Source: Mansonella perstans (lineage: Eukaryota; Nematoda; Chromadorea; Rhabditida; Onchocercidae). Taken from it: DNA of 64,000 nucleotides. Below are positions 1 through 16,970 of this stretch, piece after piece. Location of the stretch: assembly GCA_037074765.1 (NCBI GenBank), contig JBAMDO010000577.1:1-64000 (forward strand), given 5' to 3'. A program made the position numbers and the translations under genes. Positions within the stretch are counted from its first letter, which is position 1, and each line of letters starts with the position of its first letter. The notes beneath the pieces are model-generated. The model ran no database searches and was not told where the DNA came from. It saw only the letters and a program-made list of their open reading frames with translations.

Positions 1-90
1 ATTATTATCATTATTATTATTGCTAACAATTATTATTATTGTTATTGTAATAAAGTTATTTTTTACTGTTTTAACTATATAAATTTTCAG
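1..90 (+). other. Intron of the Frizzled gene
   Basis: AT-rich sequence with ATT/TTA trinucleotide runs, ending in the acceptor AAATTTTCAG at 81-90 directly before the first Frizzled exon seen here. Confidence 0.7.
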
Positions 91-2162
91 GTACCTTTCA
101 GCTGCTCGTAAATGGGTTCCGGAAGGTATCGATGCATGGAGCAGTTATCTTCACTTAGTTGCTTGGGTAGTACCGGCTATTTTAACCATTGCAGTACTCA
201 CTACTCATAAGGTTGTGTTTTTTACATTCATTAAATTCTTTCAGAAATATTTTTTCTCATTTGTTAATAGGAAGTTAAGGTTCAGTTCCCGTTATCTCAG
301 ATGGGGCCATCTGTTCTGTGATTGACTTACATCAAAACAATCTGTCATTCATCTGAATCTATATTTGTGAAGTTTATTTTGAGCTATCAAGTCAGTAAGT
401 TACCTTATTACATCCATGTAATCGGTGAATCAATTTTCGGTTCCTTTATGGATATTATTATTCGAACAGCTTTAGTGATCAATTTGATCATTAATTTAAT
501 GATAAATTTTGAAATTTTTTAGGTAGATGCGAACGAATTAACAGGCCTATGTTCAGTTGGAAATGTTGATCCGTGGGCTTTATTTGGCTTTGTTATTGTT
601 CCAAAATTAATTTTTGTTGTGGTTGGAAGTTGTTTAATTGTAGCTGGTTTTTCAAGTATGTGCCGAGAACGTGACTCTTTCAGGCGACGAGTTAGTTTAT
701 ATTTTAAAAATTTGATCCATTATAAAATCAATAATTTAAATTACAAAATTTTGTCTTATAAATTTTTGTGCTTTGCTGTATTTGTGTGAGTCTAATAGCT
801 CTATTCAATTCTTTTCCAAATTTCGATATATTTAAAAAAACAGCAAAAGCAACTGAACTTCTAAAAGTTCGAAAATTTTTTTGGTTTATGTCATTTAAAA
901 AAAGTATTTATTTTGTATACAAAAATATTTTCCGTACTTGAAATTTTCTGTAAATTTGTTGAATTTATAAAATCGATACGTTTATTTTATAATGGACTAA
1001 TTAAATCGACACATAAAAATAAACATTCTCCATCTATACTGTAATTATAGATTTGTTTTGAAGTATAATCACATTTTTATATCTAAAATTTTCTAATAAA
1101 TACAATTTGAACAGGGAACGGATACATCAAAATTGGAGAAGCTAATGGTAAAAATGGGAATCTTCAGTGCACTTTATATAATCCCGGCAATAACAATAAT
1201 TGTCTGTCACAGTTACCATATGTTCATTCTAATGCAGTGGCATCCGGCAACTATTGCTTGCAAACTAAATGGCGGAATTGAAAAAGGTCATTGTAAAAGG
1301 CCTCAATTACCACAGGTATGAAAAAAGAAATTAGGTTATATTTTTCGAAGGACTAACTTGCGAGAGAGAGAGTCATTCTGTTTGGAAATTCATTATGTTA
1401 ATAATTATACTTTTGTTTTAATTTATTAAAAAGAGCTATGAACAAAGTTTTTGTTCGTAAGATTCGACACAGTTTGTAATTCTCAAATACTAATATTCTT
1501 TTTTTTTAATTCTTAAATCGAGATTCAAAATTTCCCATCTGGAATTTCTGTCTATTTTGATTTATTCAATTTTTTTAGCACGATACATTTGGTATTTTTT
1601 TCCTCAATTCATAAATTAAAAAAACAAAAAAAAAAATCATGATATTTGTTTAAATGAAGAAAATATTTGACTAATGATAAATATTTAAAAGACGAAATTT
1701 TTTCTTACGACAAAACACTTTGGAGAAATTTATTTTTACGTAAAAATCTGAAATTTAAAAAAAATTATAAAATATCTAGTTTTATTTTCATATTCTTATT
1801 TCAATTTTTTTTAGGTTGAATTATATTTTTTGAATATATTCATGTCGTTGGTGATTGGTATTTCAACAGGAATGTGGACAGTTTCATCAAAAACATTTCA
1901 TTCTTGGCAACAAACTATTTGTTGTGGTTTATGCTCTATAGCACCAGCAAAATATAGTTCCGGTGGTGGTGGAGTAGCCGGTTCATTGACCAATTCTGCT
2001 GCGATTGCTGCTACTCGACCGCTAATCCCAGTAGCAAATCCACCATCCGCTCCACCACCACAACATCATCATTATATGCCGATGACTGTATCCTCCTTAT
2101 CACCAACTCATATTACTTCAGCACAAAATGCTACTGTTTGGAAGCAATCGAAAATTATGTAA
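91..2162 (+). CDS. Frizzled-type Wnt receptor, C-terminal part (5' end outside window)
   Basis: Exons 91-211, 523-690, 1115-1315 and 1815-2162; the first enters mid-codon, so the CRD and first membrane segments lie upstream of the window. What remains is the seven-helix core from about TM3 onward: SSYLHLVAWVVPA, then VDANELTGLCSVGN, then the LEKLMVKMGIFSALY helix, and the last helix followed by SSKTFHSWQQ. That last stretch contains the KTxxxW Dishevelled-docking motif just inside the membrane. The wording of the VDANELTGLC and GTDTSKLEKLMVK segments is closest to the vertebrate FZD4/9/10 group (inference from memory of the family). The roughly 80-residue tail is rich in Ala, Pro and Ser. Role: plasma-membrane receptor for Wnt ligands. 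An AATAAA lies at 2183, soon after the stop. Confidence 0.95.
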
Positions 2163-4857
2163 TGTTTTAGAAATTTTAAATGAATAAAATTTAGAAATTT
2201 AAAACGAAATTAAAAAAATATAAAATTTTCACTTTAAATATTTCTAAATACATTTTGCTACTCTTTTTCGCTTCTAAAATTATCCATTAAATTTCTCCTA
2301 AAAGCAAACAAAATTTTAGGTAAATTAATTTAGCGAAGCAAAATTAACTAACTTGAAAGAATAGTGGAATACTGTGAAAGAAATTAATTTTATTTAATTA
2401 GCATTAGTTAAGCCTCAGAGGGGAATTATTCCGCTAGGCCGTTTTTCAGCTGAAAAAAGAATGTTATCAAATGTGACGAATATATATATATGTGTTATTC
2501 GGAATTCAGGAAAAGATGATGTGAATGGAAATGGTTAAAACAAATTATATTGTTCTACCTCGATTTGTTAACTTAAATGTAATTATTTTAATTTTTTTTT
2601 CTCCATCCTGAATTTTACTGAATTTATTAATTTTTTAAAAGTATATATTTTTATATAATCTTTTTTTTTCTGCGTTTTTTTTTCTTTTTTTTTAAGTGCC
2701 ATTGCAATGTGACAATCCATGACAGTATATATTGTTCAAAACTTTATGTGTTTTTTTCATTTTTATTGTTTTTTTTTCAATTTTTCTTGAAAATGTATTT
2801 ATCTTACTCTTATCATGAAGTTTGGGAAAGTATCATAAAAGCAGAATGGTATGATATAAGATTAGATTTATTTAAAAGGGAAAAAATGAATTAATTACTC
2901 TGTTAAAACTAATACTAGTTCAACTTTTTTAACATGTTACCTTATCATGGCAAAGGTAAATTACCCGAAAAAAAATTTTCCCATGTACTAAATTGCACAT
3001 TGTAATTTATTAAAATATAAGCTTGAAACTCTTCAAAATACGCTCGGTAATTTATGAGAACGCAATTATAATCGATTTTTATTTATTTAAGAAATTGGTT
3101 AAAGAGGTAAAAAAAAATGTTGAAATTGTTTAATGAATGGTTTTATTTAGCTTTACTAAATCACTTGTAGTTGTGGTTTTCAGTTTTTTAGAAGTAACCA
3201 AAATACAAACTTGAAAAATTTTTAAAATCAAAAAAATAATAGCAACTTATTTCACGGGTTTATAAGTATATGAATTGTTTTACACGAATTATTTTTGTGG
3301 ATGTTAGTGGAATTCTTTTATAAAATTATGTGTATCAGCAGCTCTAGAAAATGGTTTGGAATTGAAATTTTGACATCTGTGAAATTCTAAACGAATTTGA
3401 AGTGCTGTAAAATGTAATGCTTTATATCTGTTTCTTCAATGTTATTTACTCCTGCCAGCATACTTTTTTTATTTTATTTTTGTTGATTTCTTTTATAATT
3501 AATGAAATTCATTGTAAATTATAGCAGTGAAGTACGCTCTTAGATTATGTTTCATCAGTCGAGATAATTTGTAGAGCTGAACTTCAACTGAGTTTTAAAA
3601 ATTATTTATTGAAAAATTTTAAGTTAAATGGAATGAAAAGTTTGGAAACGCAAACTGGAAGAAATGATGATGAATATTTTAATCTCATGATTTATCATTA
3701 TTTATCTGTTTGCTATAGAGTTTTTCCATTCTCATTTGTACTTTGATTTATTTTTGTTTACCATCCGACCATTTTTAAATGTTTTCTTTTTTACAAACGT
3801 TGCTTTAAACAAACATATTTTATTTGAAATTGCATATTTTTTTATTCTGCAAAATAGAATATATTAAATGCAATAAATAAGAATTTTTACTGTATTTAAT
3901 GTGTACAACAATACTAAAATTTTCATCGAAGAAAGTCTTTTTATAGGTGAAATTTACATTTCTTTCATTTTATTTATATGCAAATATGCAACATCAAAGG
4001 AGCCGACAATTGTTGTAAGTTTACAAACGGAATTAAAGCTCTTTCAATATTTATGTTTTGTGAATTGTACACAATAAATAACATGAATCACCCGCAAAGA
4101 AGAAAAGCTGTATGAAAAAATTCCGTAACGAACACTAAACTATATTCTTCCGGAATCTTTGAACAAATAATGCAGGATGTGAATCAGTACTGGATCCAGA
4201 TAGAAAAATTAGTCATCATTTGCAATTATTAATTATTGTGAATTAAAGGAACAATCAATTTCTTTAATAATCTAGCTGAGATCAATCAGTGGATTGGTTG
4301 AGAACTTAGAGCAATCTCGGTGAGGATACTTGAGGTCGATAAATGTGATAGTGAGGATGCTAGAGTGTAATGATTTAAGGTTGGAAGAGTAAAGTTAATT
4401 TTTTCTTCTTGCTCAGAGAATGGAAGTTTGATTTAGCCAAAGATTCCTTTTCAAATTAAAAATAATTGAATGCTTGAATTATACAATAAGTTATGGAAAT
4501 TTCCGACTTTTATGCTAAGTAAACAAAAAGAAAAAAATCTTCTTTATTTCGAAGTAAATAACATAACAGTAAAGTTTACAACGATTACCAGTATCATAAA
4601 GATATTTTCATTCGCAGACAATCGTGCACTATTTCTTTCAAGACATTTCTGGTCGATGTGAAACGAAACACAGTTCTCAAAATGATTTTTCTCATATGAT
4701 TCCCAGTGCATCTGAATTAAGAAGAATGCACGAGACTTTAATCGTTCAATGATTAAATTAAGAATTTCAGAATTTGAACTTGAATATCCAGATTATCTTT
4801 TACTGTTGAAAATAAGCATAAAATGAAGTTAATTTCAGTTTTGGTAGCAAACTTTTT
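2163..4857. other. Intergenic, no gene recognised
   Basis: The interval holds the 3' UTR of the Frizzled gene and AT-rich DNA. A short (TA)n run is at about 2481-2490. Open frames here are no longer than expected by chance at this base composition and lack convincing splice sites. Confidence 0.5.
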
Positions 4858-7800
4858 TTAATTTCGAAGATTTGGTATATGAAGTGTGAAAGAATATCCT
4901 TCTAATCTTTGCTGTTGCGAATGTTGGAGGAAGTGTCGCAAGTGATGAATGATAAAAGGCTTGCTCTATAATCCAACACAATAAATACTTACTTGGTGCA
5001 TCGTATACATATGTGAACATTTAATTACATAATTAATTCAAACCTGATAGCAAACTTCATGAATTGCACGCGATGGAATCAAAACAAATTTATCGCTGAT
5101 CCAATCTTCCACTGTACGGTTGGCTATTAAATGCATATAATGTACATGACTGTCAAGACGGATACGATAGTGAATGATGAATGAAATCGGTTTTGACCAA
5201 TTTGAATTCATACTTAGTGAAAATTCTGCGTCATCACAACTTATTGACCTGAATGAAGTGCAAAAGTCATTTTTTGAACTAAATCAGAATCAATTCTTTC
5301 CTAAGCATATTTCTTCTCTTATTTATGCAATACCTTTCAAATGCAACAAAAATCTCGCATTGTTGACATTCCTTAGACTTGTTTAAAACTAATTAAGACT
5401 GACTGGGATTGCTTGAGACATGATGCTTATCATATTTTCAAGTTTTATTGCTAAAATTGAGTTGTTGTCTGAAAGAATAGCTTGGAATATTATGCTATCG
5501 AAAATTCATTAAGATTGCTCAGTCTTTAAAATTGTATCGTTGTTTCCAGTAGTGAATTTTTTCAAATTCCCTCATTAATTAATTGGGATAAATATAAATA
5601 AAACTTACCTGACTTTTAATGAAATAAGTTTTAGTAACCAGTCTCTTCCTGTGTAATTGATTTTGGTCAAAATACTTGGTCTTATCAAAAAAATACTGGA
5701 ATAATTGGACCAGAATGTTCTGTAAACTTTCTCATGATAAACTTCATAACGTATCGTACTCTTAAAAAATACTTCATACCATTTGCTATGAATAAAGTCA
5801 CATGCTAGATAACCCTGAAAATATGATTGGTTTAACTTACGTAATCCAAAATTCAAGTTCAAGTAAGAGAAATAAATTAAGCAATTTCTTAAACAGTTAG
5901 CCTTATTTAGGCTTTTGAATAGGGGACAAGAAAATATTTTTCTATCCCGCAATCCCGATAAATGTACTAATGATCTTCAATCACCTCATAATTCTTCGGT
6001 AAACTTTTCAGTGGGCAGTTTACATTACTGGTATTCCAAACTGGCGTCTTTCGAACAGCTAACTGTGATAAATAGTGTGAAAGCGATTTTTGGCATCCAA
6101 TATAGTATCCTAGATCCGGTGATATTCGGTAGTTTTTTTGATAACCCTTTAAAAAATTGTTGTAGACAAATTATAATAGTTAATATCTAAATAAGCGAAC
6201 ACATTCATGATAAATTATCGAATTTATAGATATTTTTAAATCAATGAAAATAGATCTTATCCATCAGTAAAAAACTGATTAAGTATTAATCCTGAATTCA
6301 ACCTTATATTCCAATTCACAATTGTGTGGATTACCCATTTCATGCCAAATAATTTGTACAGTAGGCTCTAGGCTAGTTACATGCTTTGAATCATTATCAT
6401 AATCCTCTTGTCGTTTATTAGTATGAAATGATCCACAAGATCGTACCGTTTCTGGGAATAACTGAAAAACGATGATAAGAAGGGTATTTTCTCTAATTAT
6501 TACGGTGGTTATAAAATTTGCTGGTCTGGTACGAATTAATCAGATGATCTACTCCTGATACCTGCATAGCGGAATCTACATGACTATTTACTTACACAAA
6601 AAAATGCAACAAAAGTGCTGCTGCAAATTTTATCTGCCAACGAAATAACAGCACAAGATAAAAGTATTGCAAAAAAAGTAAACATACAACCACAAAGTTA
6701 TCACTGAGTGATTGTTTGTCATATGAGCAAGCTTGCATTGATAAGCTGATAAGCTTCTCCGGAGATATTTGATAAAACGCCGTAACATGTTGCACCAGCA
6801 AATACCATCGAAATACTAATAGTGTCATTTGGTTCATAATCATTGTCATAGGGAAGAAGGCACGATTCAGTGAAAAAATTCCAACATTTAACATGATATA
6901 TCATGATATAGTATCCAGTATCCTCAGTTCGTCTGAAATTTCATGAAATAAAATTAAGGATCTTTCATTGATCTTTACATTCTTTATTTTCCAGGATCTG
7001 AACAATGATCAGAAAGTATAAGTAAAAGTAATTTTCCCTGTTTATCTTGCAGAAAAATCACAGCAGTAATGTTGAAAAGTAATATTAAAAAAGTATGAAA
7101 TATAGAAAAAGAGAAGAATAAGTTTAATCGACCAATTAATGACATAATAATAAGAGAGGAGAATCACTGGTGATTTATTTGTATAAAACAAATGACTGAT
7201 AGCAATTAGGCAAATATACGATTCCATTTCTAACAAAGAAATAATGCACAACAGAATGAGAGATTTAGCAGTGTGTTCTTTTCCCATGAGTAAAATAAGC
7301 TTTAATTCATGGAACATTTCACAAATATCCTGCTGGAAATAGCCAATTCTTTTCCAAAAGCCAACTTTGTGTCATTTGTCTTTTCATACCATCCAATGCT
7401 ATGTCTCTACCATAATGACAGCAGAACTTCCTTTCCTTAGGAAAAGAGAAAGAAAAAACACACCATCTGCCTCATACGGACTAGGAGAAATTTAAGAATT
7501 TGAAGAAATTTAAGAAAATTTTAGAATTTGCAGCAGAAAGTTTTGCAGCAGTATCGTCAAAATATTGTTCGACACAATTAATTTATTGGTCGTTTGTCGA
7601 TGATAGTAAACCACGACAAACCTGTCGCCCAATTATGTTTTGCAATTCGATCACCATCAATTCAATTACAAAGCACTGATGACAATTTCAATTTGTCATC
7701 AAACAACAGAATTTTGCTCTTCTTCATTTGCCTACAACTGAGCCAGTCAGGAAATATGTCATGCTGAATGTCATGAATTCAAACAAAATTCTCAGTTGAT

Positions 7801-8955
7801 AAGTCTATGAATAAAGCATTTTGAACATTGGAATATATTTTAATTACTCGCTTTAGTAGCTATTAGTAAAGTATTTTAATTGAAAGTGTTTGAAATATTC
7901 TTCATTTTGGCGGAAAAAGGTTCTAAATGAGTTTGTACGTTTAACATTTCCCCCATGCTTCCACCTGTAACAACATAATGTAGAAATCTTTTGGCCGTGA
8001 ATCCAAGCTAAAAAATGAATAAGATAGTCTCGAAAACAGCTTTATGTAAGAAATTCCTATTTAGCACATTTTTAAAAAGCCAAATGCAACTTTCCAAAGT
8101 AATAAGAAAAGAAAAGATGAAGAAGAGGAAATAAGTGGACGAATAAAAGAAGAAATAAACTATTTAATTTTCTGTAATATTCAAATAAATATCTAATTAA
8201 TAAAATAATAGAGTTCTCAATGGATTATGAATCGCGAATAAGCAACCAATTTTTGTCCTAATGAATTACCAAAGTTTTGAGCTCTGAAAAAGCGCTGATA
8301 ATGATAATAATAGTAATTCAAATCATTCGTGCTAATGATTAGGTAGTCTTATCAAAATATCAAATTTTGTGATTGTTAAATATCCTTATCAGACTATTCA
8401 TTATTCTTTTTTTTGAGACATTTAATTATTTTCTGAGAGAAACAAGGGTCGAGTATAAGGATATGGTTCTTAAATAAATCGTTTTTGAATTTAAATTTCC
8501 TTTACTTGTTCTATTTCAAGCTTCAACTTTTTAGGAGACTAAGCCTTGTCAATGCACAAAAATAGCTAATGATATATTTTTGATTCAGGGAGATTTGCAG
8601 CAGATTTATGTATCATCCATGGATAATTGTCCAAGAAGAATGCTTTCTTTTCCTGATAATAACTTTTCTTGACCATATTTAACATGTTTTTTTCACTGAG
8701 GAAGAGAAATAATCGAATCATTGCTTAGCCAAAATCTTTCATAACTACTTTCACCAATCACGCAAATGATTTTAATAACGTACGTGAAAATACGAATGGT
8801 TCTTAGGAATCATTTGGCGTAATCAATTATCAACTTGTGTTATTTGCTTCGCGTGAGATTTAAATTTTCATACCGACCGAAACTGAACCAGTGAATGCAG
8901 CAATCATTGTCAACAATCTCTTGAAGGGTGGATGGCTCAGGTGTTTGTTGTGGTA
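4858..8955 (-). CDS. Unidentified multi-exon gene (possibly two genes or a decaying gene)
   Basis: I do not recognise the family. Eight exons link in phase on the minus strand: 7939-8007, 7622-7675, 7323-7435, 6806-6932 (or to 6779), 6303-6461, 5609-5814, 5044-5149 and 4858-4965, giving about 314 codons ending in a TAA. Acceptors are typical (TTTTCAG, TTTCTTTCTCTTTTCCTAAG) and one donor is GTAAGT. Readable pieces in order are HYGRDIALDGMKRQMTQSW, NWLFPAGYLRTEDTGYYIM, IIWHEMGNPHNCELEYK, GYLACDFIHSKWYEVFFKS, HYMHLIANRTVEDWISDKF and SKPFIIHHLRHFLQHS. It has many Cys, Trp and His residues and a few N-glycosylation sites (NYS, NYT, NRT), but no clear membrane segment. Two more exons lie upstream, 8874-8955 and about 8566-8695, joined in phase. 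The second runs into an in-frame TAG with no GT donor before it, so the 5' half is unresolved: a GC donor, a separate gene, or decay. No start codon was settled. Confidence 0.5.
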
Positions 8956-9082
8956 CTTAAACTGGATTATTTCGTTACTTGTTGGGATAGGCATTGCCAA
9001 AATAGGCGAAATATTATATAACTTTTAGAAGAAGTCATTAAAGAATTACTCAATGTTAAATGAAAGTAAATAGAGCAATTAG

Positions 9083-9123
9083 TGAATAGAATAGAATAGA
9101 ATAGAAATGAAATGAAATGAAAT
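9083..9123 (+). repeat. Pentanucleotide microsatellite (GAATA)n / (GAAAT)n
   Basis: Four GAATA units pass into about three GAAAT units. It lies between the unidentified minus-strand gene and the WDR12 start, in the presumed divergent promoter region. Confidence 0.9.
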
Positions 9124-9246
9124 CACTTCTTTTCTTCGTGGTATTCTTTTGAAATGCTCATAATTTTTTGTTACAACGGGATATTATAACTTGTAGATAG
9201 GTAAGTACTTATCCAACTTACAATTCTTAGTGTTTTAGGTGTAAAT

Positions 9247-12200
9247 ATGGAGAATGTATCAGCAGACAATAAGCCACATTATCAGATTTCATTTTACTCC
9301 AACAATGAAAAGTAAGTTATAATTTCTAATATGTTATTTTGTTATTTTCTTATCCAAAATAATAATTTGCGACCTTTTTATGTTGACTACACCTGCGTTA
9401 TTCTTATCACAGATATTTTTTTATAGTTCTCCAGGAAGTGAGGACTTTTTCGGGTATTGCATGTTTTGAGTTTTCATTTTTGTGGAATTCATGTTTTACA
9501 GTTATCGCCACATTTCGAGCGATGCTTTATCCGTACCAAATGATATTACAGTGGATAAATTAAATGTGCTTGCAAATAAGACCTTAAACAGCATATCTGG
9601 TTAGTATTTGATGTTTTAGATTTCCTATTGGTGACTTTTTCGTTTTCTCTTGATTAGCATCTTAAAATTGCCGTAAATTCGTCTGTTGTCGGAATTATTA
9701 TCAAATTATTACCAAAATTTATCAAACTGGCAGTTAGCATTTGATGATAATAGTTCTATATTGTATCGCAAGTTACTAAGCTTTATGTGTCGTCTAGAAA
9801 TTGACAAATTTTTTATATTCAAGATACAGCTAGTAAGTTTGATGATTAGCAACTTAAAATGAAAAACCGTCCTGGTAAAGCAGGTGCTTAATATGGATTT
9901 GTATCATTTCTTTGTACTTTTCCCTTCACGTTGCGTTTTCACTAATGTGCAAATGTTTTTGAAGATAAGAAGCTTGAATTTGTTGTTTTCGACTTTCTGA
10001 TATCATCTACCATTTTGCGGACGACGTTAGAGGAATTTGTTCAGGAAAACCATGTGCCAATTGTAAGTTTCCAAATTCTAATTTGTATCTTTAGTTATAG
10101 GAAATTTTTATGTTCTATTCATTTCAAATATTTAATAACCGGTAGCAAGCTATTTACGAAACTATTCATTAATTAATTTTGAGTTTCAGTATTTGTAAGA
10201 TTGTAATGAGAATTGCTTTTCAGGAATCAGTTATTAGAATTGAATGTATTGTTCAGGAGCCAGCACCAGAACCTGATTCCGACGTAACTTTGCCTGATTG
10301 GGTTGGCGCGATTAGATGCAACGAGAAATTGTAGGCTTACCATGTCATTGTATTGATTGATTTGATTTCAGTCATCAGTAGTTTTCAAATCTGAAAACTT
10401 ATTCATTAGATAGTCTTTTAACAGTGACTTGAATATAGACTGATGAAAGGCTGTAGTGAACATAGGCCTATCTTTATCCGTTAATCCTTTTCATTATTCC
10501 AGCATTATATCCACTACATACGGTGGTGAACTAGTGCTGTGGAATCACTGCGGGAAGAAACTAATGTCATCAGTTTTGCATGAAGAAGCTATCAAGTGTC
10601 TCGCAGTTCTGCCTGATCAAAAAAGTTGCTGAATTTAGAATTATCAGTTCGAATTAACCATTCATTTAATAACTGAAATTTAAGGATATATCATGTCTTC
10701 TGGCAGGAAAGGCCACTGGCCATTTAACCGCAATTACGAAATAGTACTGAGTGAATAAATCCCATGTAGTTTATTGATAAAATAGACAAATTCAGTTTTT
10801 GAAAACAGCAATGCTTTTCAGCGAATCGAATTGTTACCGGTGGACATGACCAGGTTCTGGTGATAAGTGATATAGAAGCAGATGGATCATATATTTTTAT
10901 AAAACCAACATGCGTACTTCGCGGCCACGAAAGGAGTGTGGAATGCGTTGCCGTGAATGCCGACGGTACTCGGACGGTTTCGGGTGGCTTTGATAAAATG
11001 CTGAAAGTATGGAATACCGATAAAGGTTAACAATTGTATCATGCTGATAGGAAATTTATTACGTTGAATTTACCTAAATTCCAGTTTAATGAACTGTATT
11101 TTGAGCATTTGTTCAAAAAAATTATTCATAAAAAGTATGCTTTAAAAAATATTCGTGTTGAAAAATTGTTTTATGCAGATGATACGTCCACTGTTTTTGA
11201 AAAAGCAAAGACTGAGAAAACGAACAAAAAGAAAAGGACTGATGTTATCACTAAGGTATTTATTAACATTCGCTGGGGAATTATAGCACTCTGTTTTTTT
11301 TTAAGACGTGTTGGGAAAGCGAAAGCGTCTTTTACGTTTTCTGTCCTGATTTATTAAACCTGTTAGCATTTTAGACTCCTATGGTTACTCTATCGGGCCA
11401 CAGGGATGCTGTTGTCGGTGCAGTCTGGTCAGCTAATTCTGCAAAAGAAGTGTTAACAGCTTCATGGGATCACACGATATCTGTCTGGGATTTGGAATTA
11501 GCAGGTATGAAGCAGTAGAGTTTTTAAAGAAGTCATGTATTAATGATTTTGTTGGGTTTATCATTACCTATCACTTAAATAACACTATCCTTCCACAAAT
11601 TTCTAGCTATCGAATCATTATTGTGTCACTTTATATCTTTTTGAATTATAAAATTATTAAAATTAAATCAAAACTGTTGTTGAATATGGTAATTGAACAA
11701 ATTCCAGAAAATTGAATTGCTACAGTTTTCAACTAGTTTAATAAGCTGGTTTTTTTCAAATAATTCTGTCCTTGCAGGTCAGATGAGTACTTTAACTGCG
11801 AAGAAGGCATTCACGAGCATTTCAATATGCTCTTCAAATGGCATGGTTATAACTGGTTCAGTAGACCCAATTGTGAGGTTATGGGATCCACGAAGTCACG
11901 GTATTTTTAATAGTAATTGATTTTTAACTTGAAATAACCAAGCTATGAAGCAGGAATTTACCATACATACCATAAATATCGGTTCTAGTAATTAGATTCG
12001 GAAATTGTTGATTTATTCAGCAGTTGTATCTTAATGCAAATTTAGAAGGAACATTAGTGAAACAATCGTTTATTGGTCATTCCGGTTGGATCTCATCAGT
12101 TTTTTGGAACAAAATAAGAGAGAATCTCTTTATTTCCGCTAGTTTTGATAAAACAGTAAAAATGTGGGATGTAAGGTAATCTTTTTTTGATGCGTTTTTT

Positions 12201-12563
12201 TTTTCTGAGTTATGCTTTTTAAACATCTCAGCTATAGCAACTTGTCTTCATATAATGCTGCATTGTGAGGTGGAAGCCGCATTCCTGCATTAATTTAGTA
12301 CTTTGTAGAGTGTTATGCTAGTTTCTTTTATATTCAAGCAGTAAGACATTATTAAATTAGTGGAATCCATTGAAATCAGTTAATGAACTCTGCTGTTTGT
12401 TCAAATGAAACTAATGCCGAAAATTTACAGAAGTAACAAAACTCCTTTGTACGATCTCGTTGGTCATAGTGATCGTATTTTATGTTGTGACTGGTCAGTG
12501 AATGAATTAATTGTGAGTGGTGGCGTAGACTGTACAATGAAAACATATCGGAAGAAGATGTGA
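9247..12563 (+). CDS. WDR12: WDR12/Ytm1, WD-repeat ribosome biogenesis protein
   Basis: Eleven exons: 9247-9311, 9502-9599, 9965-10062, 10224-10330, 10503-10624, 10822-11025, 11179-11255, 11375-11504, 11778-11900, 12046-12175, 12431-12563; 428 aa, close to human WDR12 (about 423). An N-terminal NLE (Notchless-like) domain ([20 protein letters not shown], then [20 protein letters not shown]) is followed by the linker [21 protein letters not shown] repeats follow, for example [43 protein letters not shown] and [15 protein letters not shown]. In other eukaryotes Ytm1/WDR12 forms the Nop7/PeBoW complex with Erb1/BOP1 and Nop7/PES1, needed for large ribosomal subunit maturation in the nucleolus. 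An acceptor TGTTTTAG ends at 9238, eight bases before the ATG, and may be a spliced-leader site. AATAAA lies at 12683. CIR1 follows 770 bp downstream on the same strand. Confidence 0.95.
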
Positions 12564-13333
12564 AAGATTACCACTTGCTGATATTTTCCAAATATAACAT
12601 GATTATAACTGTGAAACAAAATTAAGAATACCGGTATTCACAAAAAATTATTTTAAATTGAGGATAAAAATGGTATTATTCTGAATAAAAATTTAGCAAA
12701 TAAAATAACAGAACAAAAGATTGTTTATGTCGTTGATTCTGAGTTATGCATCACCCGGATATCGGAAAAGTATGCCAACAATAATTTCTAACATTTGTGT
12801 AACAATGTTATTCGCTTGAATTTTCAGGTTATGTATATTTTGTTGAGTTTATGAAAAATAAAATGTGGTCAGTCAGTTATTTTTTCAATTTTTAAAGGCT
12901 TTTTTGCCCAAAACATATTACTTTTTCATTTTTACTAATTTTAACGATCTCGAATGGCTCATTTTCATATGTTTTATTCCTACAGAAATGTTGAAAAACC
13001 AGCTGCACTGTCAAGTGTTAGCGGAACACTTTTCAAGAATTTTAGGCAAGCTTAGGAGTTTTTAGTTTATATTTGATAGCCAATCATAAGAAGAGATGAT
13101 AGCAATAGATGATATTTAAGTTCCACACTGTAGTATAATATGAATTATGTGCAATTGCTAGAATCTTGTAATATATCTTATAACAAGATCCTAGCAGTGT
13201 TTTGTGCCACTGATAAGTGGTCTTTTTACATGGTCATTTTTCGATTTAGTATTTTTGAAAGTTAAAGTTTTAAAATTTGATCAAATTATTTCAGATTTTC
13301 TACCGTTGACATATATTACAATAAAGAGAAGCT
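12564..13333 (+). other. Intergenic WDR12-CIR1; likely trans-splice acceptor before CIR1
   Basis: Contains the WDR12 3' end, a 14-bp stem-loop at 13156-13196, and the acceptor TCAAATTATTTCAG ending at 13294, 39 bases before the CIR1 ATG. No coding exon precedes that acceptor, so a spliced leader could be added there. The gap is long for a nematode operon but not excluded. Confidence 0.5.
13156..13196 (+). repeat. Short inverted repeat / stem-loop
   Basis: Arms TGCTAGAATCTTGT (13156-13169) and ACAAGATCCTAGCA (13183-13196) pair over 14 bp with one non-Watson-Crick position and a 13-base AT-rich loop. Confidence 0.75.
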
Positions 13334-16970
<3,637 letters not shown>

